Source of the DNA: Verrucomicrobiaceae bacterium UBA2429
Lineage (GTDB): Bacteria > Verrucomicrobiota > Verrucomicrobiia > Verrucomicrobiales > Verrucomicrobiaceae
DNA: 64,000 nucleotides
Direction: 5' to 3'
Assembly (NCBI GenBank): GCA_002343505.1
Contig: DDQZ01000103.1
Location: forward strand, 26,571-90,570
Each line of letters begins with the position of its first letter. The first letter of the stretch is position 1. Below the pieces are notes generated by a model. It had not been told where the DNA came from, ran no database searches, and saw nothing but the letters and a program-made list of their open reading frames with translations. Shown here one piece after another: positions 24,401 to 31,330 of this stretch. The translations under genes were made by a program, and so were the position numbers.

Positions 24401-26686
24401 GTGGCGCGGCTGGTAATGCTCCAGCGCGGGCGCGCGCAGCACGTCCAGCGGGCGCGTGCCGCGCGTCTCGAAGCTGATCTGGGTGTCGGTGTTCGCCTCA
24501 ATGATCCAGGTGCCGCGAAAACGCCGCGCGCCCTCGATCTCGATGACCGGCAGCCGATGGCTGAGCAGGGCGGGCTTTTCCAGAGCGGGAGCGTCCGGCG
24601 CGTCATCCGGGCTGGCGGCGCCGGGTTCCGCAGCGGCGGGCAGGCTGAGGCGGAAAGGCAGCACCACGCGGCCCAGCGTCTCCTGCAGCAGGGTGAAGGT
24701 CCACAGGCCCTGCGCCTCGTCCAGACTGCGCTCGGCCACGAGGGGCGAGGTCATGCGCAGCAGGGGCGCCACGGCGGCGGGCAGACGCGCCTGGAAGCTG
24801 CGCAGGGGCGCGCCGGAGATGTCGAGCCGCAGCTCGCCCTCGATCTCCACGGTGCGCGCGCGCGGCAGGGCGTTGGCGCGGATCTCGGCGGCGAAAACCG
24901 GCTCCGCGCGCTCCAACTCCGCGCTCAATGTCCACTCCCGCAGGCCGAACCAGGCCATGCGCCCGCGCACTGGAGTCATGCGCGCGTCCCGGTCCTCCAA
25001 GCCGCGCGTCTCCCGCACGCGGGCGCGCCAGGAGTCGTCGAAATCCAGCGCCGTGTAGCCGGCCACGCGCACGGCGTCCGGCAGCGCCACATTTTCCAGG
25101 GTCAAGGTGCGCGCGGCTGCAGCCGGAGGCGGTTCTGTAGCCGGGGGCAGTGACCCCGGCGACAGGCGCAGGCGGGTGTGCAGGGTCACTTCCTGAGGCT
25201 GGCCTTTTTTCAGTCCGCCGGGAAAGCGCAGCTCCAGGGCGCGGTCCACACGCTTCCAGGAAAAGCCGTGCCAGGCGCATTCCACGCGGTCGAAGTCCTC
25301 GCCAGCAGGCAAAAGCACGCGCGTCTCCGTCAATGGGCGCGCCACATGCAGGGTGAGCTTGCGGGAAAGGCGCGCCTCATCCTTTTCCACCCGCGCCAGG
25401 GTGTCCACATCCGCCTCCAGCCGGGGGCCTGCGGGGCGCACGAGCAGGCGCGGGGTGGTGTTGGGGAGCAGGTGGTAGAGTCCAGGCAGGTCGGCAATAA
25501 CGCTCGAAGGCAAATCGGAACTCATCTCGGCAACATTCACCCACCCTTCTTCGGCAAGGAGTTCCAGGTCATCGGACAGATTGAGGCTGACGTAAATCAC
25601 CGTCTGCCGGGCCGCATCCAGAAAGGGCAAGTCCACCCAATACGCTGCCGGTTCGCCATCCTGCGCCCCCCCGGTCACAGCCTTGCGCAGTTCCACATGA
25701 ATGGATTGGTGCTCGTAGAAGTTGCTGATCGAGAGACGCAGGGCGCGGTCTTCCTGCTTCCAGTCAAGCGGCTCACTATGGATGACACCCACAACCTCCA
25801 CTCCTTCATCCAGTTGCCATACAACATCCGTGCGCCCGTCACGGCTTTTCCCCGCCGGAGTTTTGATGTTCAACGACCATGTGCAAATAATGTCCTTCTC
25901 TGAGACTGCGCAGACTGCGCTGGGTGTGTCCACAATGGCCAGCCTGGGTCCCATTTCCTCAATTCCAGACTCCCTCCAACTGAGCTGGCAGGCAGTCGTC
26001 CCGGAATCATTCCCGCCAAGAATTGCCATCACCCGATTGCCCCTCTGTTCAAAGGCCGAATTGCCCGACACAACAGCATCCTGCGGCAGATCCAGCTCCA
26101 GCACACCGCCGCAGCCGGTGGCCGGGATGGAAAGGTCGCGCAGGCCCAGGATGCCCTGCACCGGCAGTTCCACCTCGAAGCGCAAAATGTGCCGCGCCGG
26201 GCCGCGCGCGGTGAGCCGCAGCACAGGCCGGCGGGGTGTGTCGGAGGAGTCCTCCTGCGCCAGCCAGAGGCCTTCGGAGCCGGAGAGCACGGTCACTTGG
26301 CTCCGCCAGGGCCATTTTAAAGCGACCTCCTGCCAGTCTGCCTGGGTGAAGCGCACGGGCAGCTCGCCGGAGAGACGCACGACTGCCGCGCCGGTCTGCG
26401 CGCTGCCGCGCAGGGTCAGCGCCTCCAGCACGGGGCCGGCGGGCGGGCCGCCCTGGGGGTGGTCTTTCGGTTCCAGGGCGGGGAGCAGGCCGGCATCGCG
26501 CACGAGCGCCTTGTATTGCTCCGGGGTGAGCATCACGGCCTGCGGGTGGGCTTTCATGACCTCCTCCCAGCGCGCGGCGGGCACCCACAATTCACGGCGC
26601 TCCGGCTCGCGCGGTGGTGGCGGGGACTCCGCCGGGAGCGCGCTGGGTGCCAGGCTGAGGGCCAGCATGATCCAGGGCGTTTTCAT
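18401..26686 (-). CDS. Giant exported membrane protein with two paralogous halves and a secretin/STN-like region
   Basis: The start is the ATG at 26686 (MKTPWIMLALSLAPSALPAE), coupled by ATGA to the gene upstream; 2761 residues. Half one begins with RRELWVPAARWEEVMKAH (residues ~30-66), continues as beta-rich sequence, and includes an STN/secretin-N-like region at ~1080-1180 (INLSGATLEAALEDLRRQ, VPLVEALRYVTELAGTKYKV) flanked by VVFNPVTSQLIVKNTQPNLD. Around residues 1330-1425 are four hydrophobic segments, the last being MPAAALASLLMLAFAQPAHA, which looks like a signal peptide. Half two starts again with VLVPYDPALPP and FYLPYADFQRLWQAAKE (~1457-1495) and ends with a single membrane helix (STLLALALLAWGGLKLRQRR). 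I infer a fusion of two envelope proteins. No function is known. A Pro/Ala/Gln-rich region precedes the last helix. Confidence 0.75.
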   Translation of the reverse strand: MKTPWIMLALSLAPSALPAESPPPPREPERRELWVPAARWEEVMKAHPQAVMLTPEQYKALVRDAGLLPALEPKDHPQGGPPAGPVLEALTLRGSAQTGAAVVRLSGELPVRFTQADWQEVALKWPWRSQVTVLSGSEGLWLAQEDSSDTPRRPVLRLTARGPARHILRFEVELPVQGILGLRDLSIPATGCGGVLELDLPQDAVVSGNSAFEQRGNRVMAILGGNDSGTTACQLSWRESGIEEMGPRLAIVDTPSAVCAVSEKDIICTWSLNIKTPAGKSRDGRTDVVWQLDEGVEVVGVIHSEPLDWKQEDRALRLSISNFYEHQSIHVELRKAVTGGAQDGEPAAYWVDLPFLDAARQTVIYVSLNLSDDLELLAEEGWVNVAEMSSDLPSSVIADLPGLYHLLPNTTPRLLVRPAGPRLEADVDTLARVEKDEARLSRKLTLHVARPLTETRVLLPAGEDFDRVECAWHGFSWKRVDRALELRFPGGLKKGQPQEVTLHTRLRLSPGSLPPATEPPPAAAARTLTLENVALPDAVRVAGYTALDFDDSWRARVRETRGLEDRDARMTPVRGRMAWFGLREWTLSAELERAEPVFAAEIRANALPRARTVEIEGELRLDISGAPLRSFQARLPAAVAPLLRMTSPLVAERSLDEAQGLWTFTLLQETLGRVVLPFRLSLPAAAEPGAASPDDAPDAPALEKPALLSHRLPVIEIEGARRFRGTWIIEANTDTQISFETRGTRPLDVLRAPALEHYQPRHRLVGAFEYGAGGHELTLRARRHAASGLPVLVVTRMALTSALGADGSARHEAILHLRHSGEQFARLRPPQGARLLSARVGHAAVKPVLSAPGVWAIPLPGDSANRASVHLVLLYDLPGAAWGGSGALALEPLLVEGGAPVLETDWRVHVPAAFSVDPAPTALTQEGTWRVPGLLEKLPFLSPGPPPVSAPAPLTRPAEIPAENLIVRVFKVPSDIVSRLLAVSKNAGDALNQDPFAPQRANAAEADAPALSGPPPGSPEWWVEQLERQGIPFPADSLVLHDTDSAELIVRQTAPNLELISIFFSNLLTPGESRLMLQGTEPDPAFDARELAIQRMKQRMQNIILPRINLSGATLEAALEDLRRQSREHDPARVGIPILNKAPDVSMQGMISLDLRDVPLVEALRYVTELAGTKYKVETDSIVVLPVFDISDSQFTRVFKVRPDFLSLGGAHTATMGGAVADPFSSAGAPAAGLLQRTSAADILKAQGIPIPEGAEVVFNPVTSQLIVKNTQPNLDLIEAFVDAAKLDAPESPAKAGLLPLDFDLPTAGRVLRFHGPLPPETLTLRHTSWQRQMTSACLWMLAGALAFAFWGRRRAWERTLLLVLLAGLAAPLFLESLVPAANALLCGWLAALLVWLPWRALARRAPAMPAAALASLLMLAFAQPAHAQQGQPSQQGQQGQPQGGKHEEQASRPDPAAHTVLVPYDPALPPAEWQARQFYLPYADFQRLWQAAKENRRPAPDAAPAAKPEAAVVSALYRARVLPAALELEVLYEVISKGVWAPLPLEFKLSRGASALLGELRVNDRPALLKDGALLLEEPGRHTVSARLSFPMPEGWSEADLWLPRAAAGLLSLRAPAEDGWPRINHAAATTADTAPDEGRVFTAALGNHARLHIQRAGGRALQAAQTPPASALTRTRHIFRASSAREVESVVDYEFPGAARRVLEFSTDADFIPGSLEVKSGTPADHIPVSQWRARREQDRVHWTLHLAREAADGARLTLKGARTGGGTASVLIQPVAGRLRQEVTLLHEAGLSVRPLPAAGQTRADAERAESGLLWAGTFRLGGAERLAYEAGTAPAGVELRADWVFQISPQKCELFGALALTRHNGRWTRARVDLPEGYDAQSVDGADTWQQEGAALYLHFDPADSAAALERRLVLHLVRIAEADQSQWQITPPRLDGVEKQTGSALIVAEADREVRLSGLPADGSARETNPGAIGSVFEIAPPFEVKRGLRLEGADWTAQATLQTLAPRFSAEAVALLLVSDTGVRLSQQVALLVEQGAPRQITVGLPAALPQAVVTGPLLRETRTRIEGGTRFYDCTLQSGALQRAELTFDHDLPLTATLDAPFVQVPGARSLRRYFVLDDTSSRATRVAESTALEEVARASVPWLPEGLARPRFYQATGEGALRLAHDELEGTEGQAALVTLAGLTTHLRADGSRWELAEYSLINRSLQFLPVILPPDAELVSVTVSGAEVRADEEARPAGRVRLIPLIHTRPGQRALQVRLVWRHPAASAPPSRLRMTDPRLDGLSAERTTWTVRLPSGWTLREAGGNMEPVDLAGRERQKLEGMISELSQVNRDLASGKLGYDDAAKAVKSAESLASRIENAARSLGGMFFSRAGEKPSAGELTGAVFLQESPPPSAEAAATISKLNQQRRILDENWQNYAGKKAGDKLQSQQTDLNTNWTFNGEVPVNYSGANTFASTAPAQVLSDNIAVNPVFSTRKVGGGGIGDAKPGQQLVSRNARANSISNASPEELKRQLERAAPVSDPFGAPPMINQSVTLGMSSGTDPFGAPPMINQSVTLGMSSGTAKAGDLTIRREIGREVAGTPESRSLMMLPGNADAKLLEADAEARRRQAPAASSDPFFSPPPAAPGARPAPAAAAQPAMPAAPPPQQAQGDRDSAAFPAEADTEAAADSAAISALRPTGRRSLLVEPPAEGAEWHFSKLKDHAILDLRLRRAWTPLQITQSTLLALALLAWGGLKLRQRRRQTAAPLRH
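18968..19093 (-). repeat. Exact 63-bp tandem duplication inside the giant gene
   Basis: Two directly adjacent copies, 18968-19030 and 19031-19093, are identical by eye. Each encodes DPFGAPPMINQSVTLGMSSG plus one threonine, 21 residues in frame. The region lies in the flexible tail before the C-terminal anchor. Perfect identity implies a recent event or ongoing length variation. Confidence 0.9.
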
Positions 26687-29600
26687 GGGACGGGTGGCGG
26701 CGGGTTTTCTGTGGTGGTTGGGGCGCTGGGCGGCGGTCCTGTCGGACGGGTCTGACCTGTCTGACTCGTCGGACCGGACTGAACCGCCGGACCACCCGGT
26801 GTGGCGGCACCACCACCCGCGCGCGGGTTTGGCGGAGCTTTCCGCCGCCAGGCGGCCAGGGCGCTCCAGAGAATGACAGAGACCCACAGCAGCGCCAGCA
26901 GCCCTGCCGCGAGCATGGCGGCCAGGGCCACCTGGGCATTGGCCGCGCCGAGCAGGCCGGTGAGCAGCAGCGCGCCGAAGCCCGCGCCGGCCAGGAGCAG
27001 GAGCTTTTGCGCCGCCGGACGGCGCGCGCAGGCCATACCGCCGAGCAGCACGCCGAGGAAGGCCAGCGCTTCCAGGGCAAAGCCGAGTTTTTTCAACCGG
27101 AAGGACACGCTCACCTGAGCGGGCGGTCCCAGGCGGCGCAACGTCTCCAGCCGGCCCTGGCGCGGCACTTGGAAGCCGTAGAGCGCGCGGGTGTCGGCGG
27201 CCACCTCCGGCGGCTGGCTCCACACGGCCTGCGCGACGCTCTCCGGCAGCGGGCCGAAGGCGGGGATGAGCGGATCAAGCAGGCGGCGCGCGCGCGTCCA
27301 GGAGCGCTCGGCGGACTCGCGGGTGAGCGGGCCTTTGACTCCGGTGTAGCTCCAGCCCTCGGGCAGGTAAAGGCGGTGCCGCGTCTCCAGCACGCCGGCC
27401 TCCGGCAGCTCGGGCGCGTGGATGAGCAGGGAGCCGAGCCAGCCGAGCTTTTCGCCCGGACGCTCGCTGGGCGACTCGAAGACGAAGCGCACGGGAAAGG
27501 CCGCCCGGCCCGCGCCGGAGGGCAGGCGCACGAGCAGATCGTCCGATCCCTCCCGGCGCATGGGCTGCTGCGGCTCGCGGTCCACAAAGACCTCGCTCAC
27601 CAGGCGCGCGCCGGCAGGCAGGCGCACGACGAGGAATTGCAGGTCGTTGTTTTTCACCCAATAAACCGCCTCCGTGGTCTGCGCGCGGTCCGTGGCGGCG
27701 GCGGTGACGAGGTCCGCGTGGGTGACGATGGCCTGGGGCACGGCGAAGTAGCTGTTGCGCGCCAGCTCCACGGCCAGGCTCACCGGCGGAGCGCGGTATT
27801 TGTAGGCCAGGAAAGCGCCCGCGAGGTTCAAAGGCGGGCGCAGCTCGCGCGCGTCCATCTCCTCCAGCGTGCCGGCCTCGGCGCTGCGGATCTCCAGGCT
27901 CTCGGCCTTGGCCACAGCCACCTGGCCGGTCTCCTGAAAAGCGCCGGGCACATGCACGGGCATGAGCTCCACGCGCGCGCTGCCGCCGGACTCGATCATG
28001 GCGGCCTGCTCGTGGCTGCCGGTGATCTCAAAAACGCCCTGCTTTTCTCCGCGCAGCACAATCTCCCAGAAGACGAATTTTTCCGCATCCGGCAGCGCGG
28101 GCGCGGCGGCGGGCTGGTGGTCGCGGTTGATCTCCAGGATCTGCGGGTCCACAAAGCGCACCGTCTCCGCCACGGCGCGCGGCAGGGCCAGCACGAAGCG
28201 GTCGGTGGCGGCATAGGCCACATCGAAGGCAAGCGTCCAGGTGTGCCGCGTGGACTGCTCCAGGGCCTCCAGCAGCGTGAGCACCTCCACGCTGACCTGG
28301 GCGGCGCGGCTTTTGAAGGCCAGCACGGCGGGCGCGGCGGCATCCCGGTAGCGGAAGGCCAGATCGGCGCGCTCGGTAAAAATGGCGGGCGCGGAGCGCG
28401 TCAGCGTGTCGCCATCCTCCTGCTGGAAGCCGCCGGCGTCCTTCGTGTTCGCCTCCAGGCCGGGGTGCAGCTTCACGCCCAGGAGCGCCTCATGGCGGAT
28501 GACCTCCGCCGGCGCCAGCACGGGCAGGGTGAAGTCGTCCAAAGCCGCGCGCCGCGCCGTGGCGGCCAGTTCGAGCTGGGTGGAGCCGGTCTTTTGCCCC
28601 TTCAGCCGCACCACCAGCACGGGCGCGCCGTCCACCGTCTCCGTGCGCCACTCGGCCACATCCTCCCCCTTCAAAGACTGCGCGCTCCAGCCGGCGGGCA
28701 GCCCCAGGCGCAGCTCAAAAATGCCCACCCGGCGGATGTCATACTGCACCTGCGCGGACAGGCGCGCCTGATCCCGTGTGATCTCCACCCGCGCGTGGCT
28801 GGCGGCCTCCACCTGCGGGCGCGCCTCCGTGACCTCGAAGGTCAGCTCATACGGCTGCCGCAGCAGGCGGAAGGCACCCACCTCCACCGGCACCGCGCTG
28901 CCCGCTGCGGCGGGGGTTGAGACGGCGGAGACGTAGGCGGAGGAGGTGATCGGCGCGGACTGGGCGCGGGCCGCTCCGTTCATCTGGCGCGCTGCGGCGT
29001 CCAGTTGCGGCTCGGAGCGCACCACGGCCAGCCCGCGCGCATGCGCCGCGCCGTGCAGCAAAAGCGCGGGCGTCTTGACCGTGGCGGGCAGCGCGGCAAT
29101 GGCAGACTCCAGCACAATCTGCGCCTTTTGCTCCTCGCGTAGAGGTTTTTCGCCCAGCAGCAGAAGCGTGCGCGCGCCGTCCGCGGCGGTCTCGATTTTC
29201 CACTCGCGGATGCCCGGCGCGGTGACGCCGATGACCTCCTCCCCCGCCGGCAGCCCCACTCGCAACTCCGCGACCGGCGCGCGCAGCACGCGCCAGGTGA
29301 TGTCCGCGCGTGTGGTCAGCGCCCCCGCGCCGATGAGCGTGTCCAGCCGCATCTCCGCCAGGATCAGCGGCGGCATCTCCGCGACCACCTCCCGCGCGCT
29401 CCAGGAGATCACCTGCTCGGCGGACGAGCCGAAGAAACTGGAAAAAACCGTCGCCCCCGTCGTCGCATCCTCCTCCGCCGTGTGCGCAGCCGCTGGAGTG
29501 GTCTCGAAAGCCAGTCCCGTGCCCGGCACGGTCATCGTCAGCCGGGAGACACCCGCAGGCGGCAAAGCCAGAGTCACGCGCCCCCCGCTGCCTGAATGCC

Positions 29601-30201
29601 GCGCGGGCGCGTGCATTTTCAGCGTGATCTCATGCACGCCCTTGCCGGGCAGGAGGAGGTCCGCCCCGTCGGCGCGGCGGCTGAGCACCGCGCGGCCTGT
29701 GCGCGCCTCGCTGATGCCGGGGCCGTTCTTCCCCATGAATGGCAGGGAAGTCCAGCCTTCGACGAAGGACTCCGCCGTCAGCCGCGCCTCCAGCACCAGG
29801 CCGCTATCCTCGACACGCCCCGTGTATTCCGCGTGAGTCAGCGCGGCGGCGGCGGGCGGCGGCTTGTCATCCTCCTCGCGGCGCAAGGTCAGCTCGTCCC
29901 ACAACTCCAGAAACTCCCGGTAAGGCAAAAAAACACCGCGCCCCTGGTCCTGGAACACCTTTTCCAAATCCTCGAACGGCACATAAACGCGCCGCTCGCG
30001 CTCGCGCACGGGAGTCTTGTCTTGAGCAGCAGACACATCCGCCGGGCGCACCAGTTGAGCGGCGGGTTGGGCCGTGGCGGAGTTTGCGGCGGGTGGAGAT
30101 GCGGGCGCATCCGGCGGCGGTGGCGGTGGATTTTCCTGCGCGGCCAGAGGCCATGCAGAGAAGGTCAAACCGGACAGGACGAGAAACCAGGGAGAGCGCA
30201 T
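26683..30201 (-). CDS. Large exported beta-rich envelope protein, first gene of the giant-protein operon
   Basis: The start is the ATG at 30201 (MRSPWFLVLSGLTFSAWPLAAQ), a clear signal peptide; 1172 residues. After a Pro/Ala-rich linker comes the module motif RRVYVPFEDLEKVFQDQG with VFLPYREFLELWDEL at residues ~70-104, which recurs in variant form at the start of both halves of the 2761-residue protein downstream. The next ~900 residues are beta-rich (LPAGWSAQSLKGEDVAEWRT, VRLKGQKTGSTQLELAATAR). At ~1040-1115 come three or four membrane segments (LGFALEALAFLGVLLGGMAC, LLLLAGAGFGALLLTGLLGA), then a Pro/Thr-rich tail. The topology suggests a periplasmic body anchored at its C-terminus. Not assigned to a named family; likely a PVC-specific envelope component. 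Confidence 0.72.
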   Translation of the reverse strand: MRSPWFLVLSGLTFSAWPLAAQENPPPPPPDAPASPPAANSATAQPAAQLVRPADVSAAQDKTPVRERERRVYVPFEDLEKVFQDQGRGVFLPYREFLELWDELTLRREEDDKPPPAAAALTHAEYTGRVEDSGLVLEARLTAESFVEGWTSLPFMGKNGPGISEARTGRAVLSRRADGADLLLPGKGVHEITLKMHAPARHSGSGGRVTLALPPAGVSRLTMTVPGTGLAFETTPAAAHTAEEDATTGATVFSSFFGSSAEQVISWSAREVVAEMPPLILAEMRLDTLIGAGALTTRADITWRVLRAPVAELRVGLPAGEEVIGVTAPGIREWKIETAADGARTLLLLGEKPLREEQKAQIVLESAIAALPATVKTPALLLHGAAHARGLAVVRSEPQLDAAARQMNGAARAQSAPITSSAYVSAVSTPAAAGSAVPVEVGAFRLLRQPYELTFEVTEARPQVEAASHARVEITRDQARLSAQVQYDIRRVGIFELRLGLPAGWSAQSLKGEDVAEWRTETVDGAPVLVVRLKGQKTGSTQLELAATARRAALDDFTLPVLAPAEVIRHEALLGVKLHPGLEANTKDAGGFQQEDGDTLTRSAPAIFTERADLAFRYRDAAAPAVLAFKSRAAQVSVEVLTLLEALEQSTRHTWTLAFDVAYAATDRFVLALPRAVAETVRFVDPQILEINRDHQPAAAPALPDAEKFVFWEIVLRGEKQGVFEITGSHEQAAMIESGGSARVELMPVHVPGAFQETGQVAVAKAESLEIRSAEAGTLEEMDARELRPPLNLAGAFLAYKYRAPPVSLAVELARNSYFAVPQAIVTHADLVTAAATDRAQTTEAVYWVKNNDLQFLVVRLPAGARLVSEVFVDREPQQPMRREGSDDLLVRLPSGAGRAAFPVRFVFESPSERPGEKLGWLGSLLIHAPELPEAGVLETRHRLYLPEGWSYTGVKGPLTRESAERSWTRARRLLDPLIPAFGPLPESVAQAVWSQPPEVAADTRALYGFQVPRQGRLETLRRLGPPAQVSVSFRLKKLGFALEALAFLGVLLGGMACARRPAAQKLLLLAGAGFGALLLTGLLGAANAQVALAAMLAAGLLALLWVSVILWSALAAWRRKAPPNPRAGGGAATPGGPAVQSGPTSQTGQTRPTGPPPSAPTTTENPPPPVP
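26733..26795 (-). repeat. Short degenerate 9-bp tandem repeat in the 3' end of the large envelope gene
   Basis: Seven units resembling TCGGACGGG/TCTGACCTG follow one another in phase and encode the three-residue pattern SGP-TSQ-TGQ-TRP-TGP in the Pro/Thr-rich tail. Units have diverged from each other, so this is older than the 63-bp duplication downstream. It marks a tolerant linker region. Confidence 0.7.
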
Positions 30202-30415
30202 GGGCGGAGTCGGGTTAAAATTCGCGCTGATTTTACAGACATGCCCCAGCCGTGGACAGTCAAGAGTTTGTAAAATGGAGATTTCATCCCGGAGATGTTC
30301 TCTTTCCCGCAGCAAGGGACCCAGGCTCGCGAAATCTCCGAGAAAGCTCTTTCCCTGCGGTGCGGCGGCACGGTATAAGCTGAAGGCGCGCAGACCGCGC
30401 GCCTCTTCTCCCGAC
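30202..30415. promoter_or_regulatory. Divergent promoter region between the giant-protein operon and ppk2
   Basis: This 214-bp gap lies between two divergent start codons, so it should hold both promoters. It is locally AT-rich around 30225-30290, unlike the flanking coding DNA. TAAAAT-like hexamers occur on both strands (for example TAAAAT at 30271-30276 on the + strand), but no -35 partner at proper spacing was convincing. The assignment rests on gene orientation. Confidence 0.45.
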
Positions 30416-31303
30416 ATGAAACTCAAACTCGACCTCGAAGACTTCCGCGTGCCAGACGGCAAACCCTTCCGCATTGCCAAGGCGAAGACGAAAATCAAAA
30501 GCCTCTACCGCGACGACGCGCACTACGAGCAGTTGTTCAGCGAGTTCCGCGTGGAGATAGACGACCTCCAGCAGAAAATGTACGCGCAGGACCGGCAGGG
30601 CCTGCTGCTCATCTTCCAGGCGATGGACGCGGCGGGCAAGGACAGCACCATCAAGCATGTGATGAGCGGCGTGAACACCCAGGGCGTGGAGGTCCACGCC
30701 TTCAAGCGGCCCACCAGCGCGGAGCTGGACCACGACTTCATGTGGCGGCACCTGCGCGTGCTGCCGCCGCGCGGGCGCATCGGCATCTTCAACCGCAGCT
30801 ACTACGAGGAGGTGCTCGTCTGCCGCATCCACCCCGAGATCGTCACCAAGATCCAGCGCCTGCCCGCGAAGACTACCAGGAACCTCGACAAGCTCTTCGC
30901 CGACCGGCTCAAGGACATCGCCAACTTCGAGGCCTACTGCGACCGCAACGGCATCCGCATCGTGAAATTTTTTCTCCACGTCTCGAAGGCGGAGCAGAAA
31001 AAGCGCTTCCTGGCGCGCATCGACACGCCGAGCAAAAACTGGAAGTTCGAGGAGGGCGATGTGAAGGAGCGCGGCCATTGGGATGAGTACATGGCCGCCT
31101 ACCAGGACACCATCCGCCACACGGCCACGGACGACTGCCCCTGGTATGTGGTGCCCGCCGACGACAAGAAAAACATGCGCCTCATCGTCAGCGCCGCCGT
31201 GCTGCACGAGATGCAGGGCATGAAACTCAAATACCCCGAGCTGCCCGCCGAGCAGAAAGCCCGCCTGGCCGCCGCGCGCGAGTTCCTGGCGGCGGAGAAA
31301 TGA
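30416..31303 (+). CDS. ppk2: Polyphosphate kinase 2 (PPK2 family)
   Basis: The start is the ATG at 30416, giving 295 residues. The nucleotide-binding Walker A-like segment LLIFQAMDAAGKDSTIKHVM and the following GVNTQGVEVHAFKRP, DHDFMWRHLRVLPPRGRIGI and FNRSYYEEVLVCRIHP (Walker B region) are hallmarks of the PPK2 family, which transfers phosphate between polyphosphate and nucleotides. The C-terminal KNWKFEEGDVKERGHWDEYM and CPWYVVPADDKKNMRL complete the family pattern. It is a soluble cytoplasmic enzyme acting in phosphate storage or NTP regeneration. The length and single domain fit class I or III enzymes; which nucleotide it prefers cannot be told. It is monocistronic and convergent with the esterase gene. 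Confidence 0.93.
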   Translation: MKLKLDLEDFRVPDGKPFRIAKAKTKIKSLYRDDAHYEQLFSEFRVEIDDLQQKMYAQDRQGLLLIFQAMDAAGKDSTIKHVMSGVNTQGVEVHAFKRPTSAELDHDFMWRHLRVLPPRGRIGIFNRSYYEEVLVCRIHPEIVTKIQRLPAKTTRNLDKLFADRLKDIANFEAYCDRNGIRIVKFFLHVSKAEQKKRFLARIDTPSKNWKFEEGDVKERGHWDEYMAAYQDTIRHTATDDCPWYVVPADDKKNMRLIVSAAVLHEMQGMKLKYPELPAEQKARLAAAREFLAAEK

Positions 31304-31308
31304 TTCCC

Positions 31309-31330
31309 TGAGCTTGCGGACTCCGGCTCA
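31309..31330. terminator. Possible bidirectional hairpin between convergent genes
   Basis: TGAGC and GCTCA flank an inner CGG-ACT-CCG hairpin with a TTG bulge, six bases after the ppk2 stop and overlapping the stop codon of the convergent esterase gene. There is no U-tract, so confidence is low. Confidence 0.35.

Noticed and set aside
26733..26795. Mobile repeat element
   Set aside because: The 9-bp units are diverged, stay in frame and simply encode a Pro/Thr linker; no terminal structure or target duplication is seen.
26687..27223. N-terminal extension of the 2761-residue protein
   Set aside because: The extra residues overlap the preceding gene out of frame and lack coding character; the ATG at 26686 gives a signal peptide and the ATGA coupling.
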